Assembly: GCA_024345305.1 (NCBI GenBank)
Contig: BRON01000003.1
Span: forward strand, 124,001 to 188,000
Direction: 5' to 3'
Source of the DNA: Mrakia gelida
Taxonomy: Eukaryota; Basidiomycota; Tremellomycetes; Cystofilobasidiales; Mrakiaceae
DNA: 64,000 bases
The position numbers and the translations under genes are program-made. Shown piece after piece: positions 56,631 through 64,000 of this stretch (the stretch's first letter is position 1; the number at the start of each line of letters is the position of its first letter). The notes beneath the pieces were generated by a model, which was given only the letters and a program-made list of their open reading frames with translations, had not been told where the DNA came from and searched no databases.

Positions 56631-57501
56631 AGGGAGGGAGGTTTTCGTTGAGGTGAGTCTCAGTGCGTTATCTACCACGCCCTTCTCGACCAGACTTTCC
56701 TGAAGCAGTGGCTGCGTCATTTTTGCAGCGTCATCTCTTTCTTCGAAGCTTCGAAGTGACGATCGTTCGTCGCGAGCGCGTCGAAGGAAACACGACGTGA
56801 GTCTCACCTCTCTCGCGGTCAGACCCGCGCTTCGTTTGATCTGACGCGGAACTTTCTATGCTTCGTTTCATCTCAGTATCTTCCAGCTTGCGTCGACTTC
56901 AACTGGGACAGGAGGACGCTGAAGCGTCCGAATCGGACTCGGGAGTCGCGTCGCCGCCTCCTCTCACCGCAGCCTCGACTCCCTACTCAGTCTGCTTCAC
57001 CTTGGCAATCGGGAATAAGTCAGGGTCCGCTTCGTCCTTCGGGAGGTTCTCCAGAGCGTTGACGGGCGAAGGGAGGAAGGAAGGAAGCAGTCGGCGAGCA
57101 GGGATTGTCGGGCGAGGACAGCAGCAGGGAAGAGAGGGAGGAAGGGAGTGAACTACAGTGATAGAAGGGTAGATAGCATCACGGTATGTTGCACCTTCGA
57201 GTCTTTCACGAACCCGAGACCCAAAGAAAAAGGTCGCAGTGAAGTCGAGCAGAACGCGACGCGACTTGTTCCCCAAATTGTGTCGTCTGACGTCAGCTTC
57301 CGATACCTCGCTTGGAGTTCCGATGGTCTGATGAGGGCCTCGAAAGTCTCGACGAATCACGAGGCTCTAGATACAAAATGGAAAGGAGAAGAACGGAAAG
57401 AGATCGAACGGGTCGCGTCCCGCGAGACCTCGCCTTCGCAGACCTCTAAGCATGAAGAAGAGCAATGAAGTCACGTCATCATAGAATCATACACCCCTCC
57501 A
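56631..57501. other. Spacer after C3, with possible extra exons
   Basis: Splice-like signals occur: GTGAGT near 56652 with CAG at 56729, GTGAGT near 56799 with CAG at 56877. Joined, they give HLFLRSFEVTIVRRERVEGN and LRRLQLGQEDAEA, ending in a Gly/Arg-rich end near 57150. This could be an alternative C3 end or a small separate gene. The rest, to 57501, shows nothing. Confidence 0.35.
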
Positions 57502-57875
57502 CTACTGGTCGGGGACAACCACTCCTCCCTTCAATCCACTTCGAACGGTTCTGTCGACGCTCCCGACTACTTCCCCGAGCCCTTCTTCTTCGAATGCCTT
57601 CTCTTTGTGAGCTTCGTTGTCTGGTCGAGATGATTCTGAGGTGTTGTGGATTGGGTGTTTGAAGGGATCGGGAGCGGTGTGCGACTGTTGTAGGGACGAG
57701 AAAGAGAGAGTCGAGCTCAGAAGATGGAAAGGAGGAGGGGGGGGGAGGACGACGTGAGCTCACCTTCTTGTTCGCAGAAGGGACGATGATTTTGTGTTGA
57801 GCGGGTAGGCTACAGAAAGAGATCTAGATTCAGCGATGGTCAGATCTGCAAGAGCACGAGTCATACTCACTCCAT
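57502..57875 (-). CDS. Small 77-residue protein, conserved-looking
   Basis: Three exons (57871-57875, 57764-57809, 57502-57684) join in phase. The first exon is only ATGGA. The protein begins MDLPAQHKIIVPSANKK, has an acidic, charged middle (ESSRPDNEAHKEKAFEEEG) and ends LGEVVGSVDRTVRSGLKGGV, an amphipathic helix-like segment. All introns have GT-AG ends, and a CTGAC-like motif (CTGACCATCG) precedes the first acceptor. No family recognised. It resembles small stress or membrane-associated basidiomycete proteins only in a general way. Confidence 0.6.
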
Positions 57876-58191
57876 GGTGAAGAGATGGGGGTTGGGTGGG
57901 TGTTGGAGGAGGAAAGGGAAGGTCAAGGACAGAGATGAGTGAACAGGCGACGACATGCATGACCCGTTCAATTTGCCTCCTCCCTCCATCGTCTTCCAAC
58001 AAACTCAGCCCTCGAACAAGATTCCATCTCCTTTCATTCAAACGAGAGTCAGAAAAGCTTCAGAGCCAGGCCGCGGCAAAAGAGCCCTTCGGATGAGGGC
58101 GAGGCAAAGGCGAGCTCGCTTCTCCTCCTCCCTCGCTTGAGGGTTCGTCGACTCGCTACAAACCGCCATCTCCCTCCCCTACCTTCCCACG
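57876..58191. promoter_or_regulatory. Divergent spacer, small protein / decarboxylase
   Basis: 316 bp with outward starts. No TATA box or other clear element; no gene seen. Confidence 0.45.
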
Positions 58192-60218
58192 ATGGACGTC
58201 AACGAGACCTCTTCCGACGAGTTCTCTCGACTTCTCCCCTTGGTGACGTCCGTCATCTCGAAGCGGTCAGAACAGCTCTCGGATCTTCCCACCCTCGCCT
58301 CTCCGTCTGGGATCCTCGCAGCCCTCAACTCCCTCCCTGCTCAGCTGCCAGAACATGGTTGGGGAACCGAGAAAACCATCAGATTCATCCTCAACGAGGT
58401 AGCTCAAGGGCTTTCTCCTGGCCAGTGCGGCCCTCGGGTGAGTTCCAAAGAGGTGAAAGAGAGGTTGAGCTCGCAAACGAAGAAGCTCACCATGACCTCC
58501 TTCCCTCCCTCTCCCTCCCCCGTTCTTCTCTTCAGTACTTTGGTTTCGTAACGGGAGGAGTCACCCCGGCAGCTCAGCTCGCCGATATACTAGCCACTTC
58601 GTTCGACCAGAACGTTCAAGTCCATCTTCCAGTGAGCTCGAGCTCATCTGTGCCTTCTCCTCAGGCTCCCTTCTCCCCTCCCCTCGCTAACCTCGCCTCT
58701 CTTCCTCGCCAGAACGAGACCATCTCCACCATCATCGAGTCCCACGCTCTCCTCCATCTCCTCTCCCTCCTCTCCCTAGATCCCGACGTCTTCCAAGGTC
58801 GGACTCTCACGTCTGGAGCTACGGCAGCCAACGTCCTCGGTTTGGCGACTGCTCGCGACTCGTTCTTCTTGAAGGGAGCGGCAGACGGAGTTCCCGAGGG
58901 ATGGTGCATCGCCGAGGACGGGTTTCCTCCTTCGAGCTTTAGTGGGAGGATTGAAGTTCTGGGAGTGAAGGTCCATGCTTCTGTGAGTTGATGCTGAGCA
59001 AGAGGACGGCGTCCATAACGAAAGTCCGAGCTCACGTTTTTAAAGATCGTCAAAGCTGCTGCTATCGTCGGGATCGGTCGACGAAACTGCATCGATATCG
59101 GAGATGGCGATCTAGGCTTCGACTTAGTCAAGTTGGAGGAGCGAATGAAGACGAACAAGACGTTGGGAAAGGGTTCCATTGTCGTCGTAGGCTTTGGCGA
59201 GGTCAACACGTACGTGGCGTCTCCGTCCTTCCTCCCCAGCGTCTGAACGTTGCTGACCCTCCCTCTTCCCCGTCTCTAGTGGAGGCTTTACTCCCCAAGT
59301 CCCAGCCCTCCGAGCCCTCTGCGATAAATACTCGGGGTGGCTGCACATCGACGGAGGTGCGACTCCCTTTCCTCTCTCCAGACGCGTCCTCTTCTCACGC
59401 GAGCTCACCACCTTCCTCGCCTCTATTCTTCAGCCTTTGGAGCTTTCGCAGTCCTTCTTCCAGAGCTCCGGTTCTGCTCCGAGGATCTCAAGGTCGCCGA
59501 TTCCATCACCGCCGACGGTCAGTCTTCGTTTTCGCTTCGCGTCCCGCATCCCTCCTCCTCGTCTCCGTTCCTGACCGTCTTTCTTCCTTCAGGTCATAAG
59601 TGGCTCAACGTCCCTTACGACCTAGGAATATTCTACTGCCGATCGCCACTCTCCCTCCCTCAATCCTTCGGGCCCTCCCCAGCATCAGCTCCTCCTGCCT
59701 ACCTCACTCCCTCAACCACCACCTCCTCCTCGTCTCTCCCCTCCCAACACCCCTACCAGAACCCAGTCCTCCCCATACCTTCCCCGCTCAACGTCAACAT
59801 TGAGAACTCTCGTCGCTTCCGAGCCTTACCCCTCTACGCCTCCCTCCTTTCCCTCGGACGGGACGGATACTCAAAACTCGTCGCGAACAACATCGCCTTC
59901 GGCCAACGCGTCTCGACCTACCTTCAGCAGCACCCGAAGTTCGAGGTGGTGAACCCGGAGGCGAAGTTGAACGTGGTGCTCTTCAGGGGGTCGAAGAAGC
60001 TGAAGAGGGAGTGCAGCTGGCATCCTGAGGAGCCTGGAGCGGGAGGGGAGCTGCAGCGAGCTCTGAACGAAGCGAGGGTCATCTACGTGTCCCCGACGGC
60101 GTGGGAGGGGAGGGGAGCTGTTCGGCTGGCTGTTTCGAACTGGATGACGGGTATCGGTGGCGAGAAGGAGTGGGAGAAGGTCAGGGGGGAGTTTGATAGG
60201 GTTGCGGAAGGGTGGTGA
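58192..60218 (+). CDS. PLP-dependent group II (aromatic-amino-acid-type) decarboxylase
   Basis: ATG at 58192. About 6 exons encode the fold-type I PLP fold: PRYFGFVTGGVTPAAQLADIL (substrate-entry motif of this group), FQGRTLTSGATAANVLGLATAR (PLP phosphate pocket), VGFGEVNTGGFTP, WLHIDGAFGAFAVL with the Asp that holds the pyridine ring, then SITADGHKWLNVPYDLGIFYCR with the Schiff-base Lys. A C-terminal domain follows (NSRRFRALPLYASLLSLGR, with VSPTAWEGRGAVRLAVSNW). The family includes aromatic amino acid, histidine, glutamate and cysteine-sulfinate decarboxylases; some fungal members are of unknown substrate. The Pro/Ser insert at 59660-59770 is unusual. Substrate cannot be assigned. Confidence 0.88.
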
Positions 60219-60798
60219 GAAGGCAGCGGGCGAAGTCGACGTGCGGTTTGGCTTTTTTTTTTTTTTTTTTTTTTTTTTTTCGTTTTGAAGTTTGTTTCTC
60301 CCGGTTTCTCATTGCGGTGTCGTCCCTCCGAATGCATCTACCCGTATGTATACTCTCACTAGCTATCCCATAACCCTCAATCTACTATCACGCCTCGAAG
60401 AGTCTTGAGTCTTGGAGCGCCATCCAAGAACAACTCGCGATGCAACGCGTTTTTCATCTCGCCGCCTCTTTTTCGCTCTCGGATCTTAACCTCTCGAGAT
60501 AGCTGGTCAGAATCAGTAAGATACATAGTCCGAACCTAAGATACACAGGCGAGAAGAGAGAGAAAGAGTCCAGAGGTTCAAGGAAACAGCGAAACCGAAC
60601 CGAACGAATCCGAGTCGAACCCAAAACTCGACAAAGGAGAGGGAAGAAAGCGAAGCTAGATAGACCAAGGAGTCGAGAAGTCCAGTGTCCAGAAGGGTGC
60701 CGAAGTCCATAAGTTTCCGACGAACGAAAAGAAGGAATCAAAGACGAAAACGAAGGTGAAGAAGAAAGGGGAGGAAACAAGACCCGATGCGTCGTCGC
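60219..60798. other. Spacer with a T30 run
   Basis: About 30 T residues run from 60253 to 60282 just after the decarboxylase. The rest is 3' sequence of the convergent lectin gene. No gene seen. Confidence 0.6.
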
Positions 60799-62121
60799 TC
60801 ACTCGGTCCAGATCTGTACAAAGAACGGACGAGGGCAGCAACGAGTCAGCGTCGAAGAAGATCAAGAATGCAGAAAGAGGGAAGCAGAGCTTACCTGGTT
60901 GGTGTTTCCGTTGCTGCAAGCCCAAGTCTGGGTCCTGGAAGGCGAGGAGAACGGACGATCCTTGTCAGAACTTGTTCGAAGTCGAAGGTTGAGAAAGGAA
61001 GAACTCACTGAACCGTATTATCGAGTCTCCCATCAGTAAGATCCAGACACTGCCCCTTCCCCTCAACAGCGAACCTCCTGTCACCCGTTCCTGCGAAGCC
61101 AAAACCAAAGCGAAAAGTCAGCGGCTCGTTCTCGTTTCCTCGCAGAACGAAGAGTTGGTTGGAAGGAAACGAACGATAGAACTGCTGAGCGGGAAGACCC
61201 GAGTAGCACTGCCAGATCTTCATTCCGATTCCGTTTCCGGGGTTGGTTCCGGCGTCGAGGCAGAAGTCTGGAGGGGGAGGGAGGGGGGGGGGGGGGGGGT
61301 TCAGTGACGAGAAGAAGAGAGAAGAGAAGAGAGGGAGTCGGAGGGACGAACTCGTTCCCGCTAGCTGGATTTTGGTGGACGCTTCGTTCCAGTACCAGTT
61401 CTGAGCAGGAGTTCCGTTGCATTCGTAGATCTGGACAGGAGTGCTGATGAAGCGAAGGAAGGTCAGTTCTCGAGAGAGATGAAGGGGAGAACGAACGAAA
61501 GCGGACAACGCGACTGACCCATTCGCGTAGTACGCTGCCCTCACATCAAGACACTTCGCGTTGTTCCCGTTAGGGTGGATCCTTCGACCGATGAGCGCAG
61601 GAGGAGGAGGAGTGACGCTCTGGGTGGGAGCGATGGAGGTGGTAGAGGGAGGAGGGCACGAGCCAGTGTTCTTTGAGGGACAGATCGAGTCGGACGTTTC
61701 GAGAGTTCCAGGAGGAGATTGGACGACGTTTCCGGAGTTGTCCTGAGAAAGGAAAGACGGAGGAGTGGTTAGTTGGAGGGAGGGGGGAGAATGGGAAGGG
61801 GGTGGGGGGGTGGGAAGACGAACGTAGTAGCATCTGAAGAGGGTGATCTGCCTGAACGCAGGTCCGTATCGGAAGTAAGAGCATCGAGTACCAGTGTTGT
61901 CCGAGTCGGCGAAGGGGTTGTTGCCTCCACAGGTCGAGAGGTCAGGGCAGGGGACGGCTCGCTTGAGGAGAGGAAGGGGGGAAGGCGAGTCAGCGACTCG
62001 TTCGAGAGAGAAAAGGACGAGGACGAGGGGACGATCGCGAACTGACAGGTTGAACTTGAACAGCAGCTCCCTGGACGAGCGTAGCAGCAGAGATGAGGAG
62101 AAGAGCGAGTGAGGAAAGCAT
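60799..62121 (-). CDS. Secreted ricin-B-type (beta-trefoil) lectin
   Basis: ATG at 62121 starts a signal peptide (LSSLALLLISAATLVQG). A Cys-containing segment follows (PCPDLSTCGGNNPF, then CSYFRYGP). Next, a Thr/Pro linker (near 61620), then a beta-trefoil with QxW-type repeats: KCLDVRAAYYANG, VQIYECNGTPAQNWYW, FCLDAGTNPGNGIGMKIWQC, then KGQCLDLTDGRLDNTV, TWACSNGNTNQIW, ending at 60799. It probably binds glycans in the wall or outside the cell. There is no catalytic toxin chain next to it; the domain is only the carbohydrate-binding part. About 7 exons. A G-run lies in an intron near 61290. Two lectins with the same N-terminal extension are common in fungi, but the exact ligand is unknown. 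Confidence 0.85.
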
Positions 62122-63169
62122 AGTGTGTGTGGGTTGAAGGATGGTGGTAGTGGTGGAGTAGATGATGGTGGTGAGAAGAGAAAAGAGACGAAAGATGGTC
62201 AGGCTGAGCTCTCCCTTTTTGTATCCTTTTCGTTTTGTTTTTGGAGCGCCTCCTTCCTCATCGAGTCGAAGAGAACCTTCGCTTCGAACGGATCCGAGGT
62301 CCCACCTGGCTCCAAGAGAAGCAGAAAAAGGTCAGCAGTCCCTTCGAAAGCTGTCACCTATCCAACCTTCGTTCGACGAGTCGCCCGATCGATTCCAAAA
62401 ACGCCTCGAAGAGGAAGGAGATGGGAGCGTCAGCAGGTAGATCCTCGAGAAAGAGATGGTCACCGTTTGTCGATGATGTCTCTCGACGTGTTAAATGAGC
62501 TGGAGCTTGGAGGGGAGTGAAGCTGAGCGAGAGGAGGAGATAAAGAGGGAGTGAGTCGAGCCGACGCGTCGAGTCGAGATGCTGGGATCGCGCGCAGGGA
62601 CAGGTTTGTTGATCGTAGGACTCTCTTTGACTCTGCTTCCTAGGTCGAAAGGAGTCAGATGCTCGACGTGGTGGACTCCAAAGGCTGGACCTGGTGAGAA
62701 GATGGGCGGTAAACGAGAGAAAAGGTCAGCCTTGAGTTGTTCGGGTGCAAAACCCTCGCTCGCTGGATCGAGCGACAAGAAAGAGCGAGCTCCAAAGGAA
62801 CCAGCCTCCTTCCTTCCTCGCTTCCCAAAGAAGACCTCTGATGGAACTCTGTACTGCTCACATAGTTTTACGCCCACACGTGCGTCCGAGTCGTCCCCTG
62901 AAGCAGCGACGGAAAGAGGGAAAGAAAGCAAAGGTCGGCTTGATCGAGTCGAGAAAACGCAACGTGCTCAAATCCTCCTCCTTGCTCGTTCGCTGACCAT
63001 CTGAACAGGTCCCAGAGAGTGCTATGGTCGTCAAAAACAGAAAGATGCATAGGACGTCAAAACAAAGCTGCTATATGAAACGACAGCGAAGGACGACGCG
63101 TCTAGCGAGTCCTCCTCTCGTCCCCCTCCATCTCCCTCCCCGAGTCTCAGCCCAAACCAGACCCCCACC
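62122..63169. other. Gene-poor spacer upstream of the lectin gene
   Basis: About 1 kb without a supported gene. Short frames are low complexity. The promoter of the lectin gene should be at the left; the 3' end of the next minus-strand gene at the right. Confidence 0.5.
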
Positions 63170-64000
63170 TCAAACCATCATCTCGACCTGCAACATCCCC
63201 CTCGCAAGAGCATCGAAGTTCTTCGTGGTCGTGGTAGCTTGTCGACGTTGTGTAGCTGCGAGAACGAGAGCGAAGGTCAGAAAGTGAACGGGAAGGGGAG
63301 GAGAGGATGGGTTGGGCGTGGACGTGGGACGTACGAGCAGGAACGGGACAGAGGAGATCAGATGCGACGTCGAAGCCGTAGGAGTACTCCTGGGCGTCTG
63401 TTTTCGGTTTGGCGAGCGGGGGAGAAAGAAGGGGAAAGAAAAGGAGAGTCAGTCAGTCACGTCGTCGTCGGAGCACGCGTTCGTCTCTCTTCCCCACCTC
63501 GTCCCCCTCCCCATCTCTCGTTCTTCCAAGACGGCGGAAGAAGAGAAACTCACGAGCCAAAGCTTCCTCTCTCGACCAGCCAGTGTACCTCTGGAACTCA
63601 GCGACGGGGATGGTCTCGTACAGCTTCTCCACGATGGCGAGCGTGATGGATCGGATGTTGACTGGCGAGAGGGCGAGGAGAGGAGATCAGCAAGATGCGG
63701 GACGAGAGATATAGACGAGACGAAGAGAAGGAAGCGAAACGAGGCACACTTTTAACGGGGGTAAAGAGGTAGGAAGCGATCAACTTCGCGACGACGTCGA
63801 ACTCGTTTTGAGGTGGTTGAGCGAGGATCTGAGGCGAGACGAGCAACAACGCCACGTCAGGGGAGGAGAAGAGATCAGCCTACTCTTTTTGTATCGAGCA
63901 GACCATCCTGCGAGCGAACCGAGCTGCCTCTGGAGAAGGAGAACTCCAACGAAGACCAAACGAGGCACGCAACTCACCTCCTCAATCCCCCTCACCGCCT
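63170..64000 (-). CDS. Partial gene, 3' part (unrecognised)
   Basis: The gene enters from the right edge. Exons read AVRGIEE, then ILAQPPQNEFDVVAKLIASYL, VNIRSITLAIVEKLYETI, GWSREEALAHAQEYSYGF and DVASDLLCPVPAP, TQRRQATTTKNFD, ending LARGMLQVEMMV with TGA at 63170. The exon phases are consistent and each intron has a CTGAC-like branch point. The mixture of helices with LYETIPVAEFQRYTG looks like a globular helical domain, but I do not recognise the family. The N-terminus is outside the window. Confidence 0.6.

Noticed and set aside
60799..62121. Toxin of the ricin type
   Set aside because: Only the carbohydrate-binding beta-trefoil domain is present; there is no ribosome-inactivating chain in or beside the gene.
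58192..62121. Biosynthetic gene cluster around the PLP decarboxylase
   Set aside because: Neighbours are a lectin and a tiny protein; no synthase, tailoring enzymes or regulator nearby.
1..64000. CRISPR-like array from repeated GACGCGTC words
   Set aside because: The words are scattered over all introns and spacers with no regular spacing and no spacers; eukaryotic context.

Overview
The window looks like nuclear DNA of a GC-moderate basidiomycete yeast, most likely a red yeast of the Microbotryomycetes (Rhodotorula/Sporobolomyces type). That placement is an inference. It rests on dense protein genes broken by many 50-90 nt introns with GTNNGT donors, a CTGAC branch point and a YAG acceptor, and on CT-rich leaders, short intergenic gaps and fungal-specific families (PRM1, siderophore transporter, priA-like protein). 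Most long open frames are intron read-through or antisense shadows, so I built the gene models by joining exons in phase. All models were made by eye. Left block (1-20.4 kb) is an accessory, repeat-rich region. It holds recurring units of four families: segment A (spliced, uncharacterised), B (small protein with a basic amphipathic N-terminus), an F-box-like protein, and family C (a small conserved domain). Two divergent A units lie in inverted orientation (about 1-2.9 kb and 11.4-14.3 kb). Family C member C1 (7.4-11.1 kb) appears fused to a SWIRM domain and a C-terminal F-box-like domain. An ING-family PHD reader sits between F-box copy 1 and C1. F-box copy 2 is divergent with C2 and carries an in-frame TAG. 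A C-terminal remnant of pyruvate decarboxylase and an intron-containing tRNA-Asp(GUC) close the block. Middle block (21.9-51.5 kb) is ordinary single-copy gene space: a small membrane protein; PRM1 (mating-cell fusion); a DDT/WHIM-PHD chromatin protein resembling Rsf-1; dihydroxyacetone kinase; an orphan three-exon gene; a siderophore-type MFS transporter preceded by a perfect palindrome; a priA-like secreted Cys-rich protein; PEX2; and a multi-pass membrane protein. The 52.2-56.6 kb stretch repeats the accessory theme: C4 (frameshifted) and F-box copy 3 form the same divergent pair as C2/F-box 2, followed by C3. The right end (57.5-64 kb) has a 77-residue protein, a PLP-dependent group II decarboxylase, a secreted ricin-B-type lectin, and the 3' part of an unrecognised gene. 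The most interesting signals are the mobile or recombining F-box/C/B gene set, an intron that splits the stop codon in all three F-box paralogues, the C-SWIRM-F-box fusion, and strong over-representation of the octamer GACGCGTC in introns and spacers.
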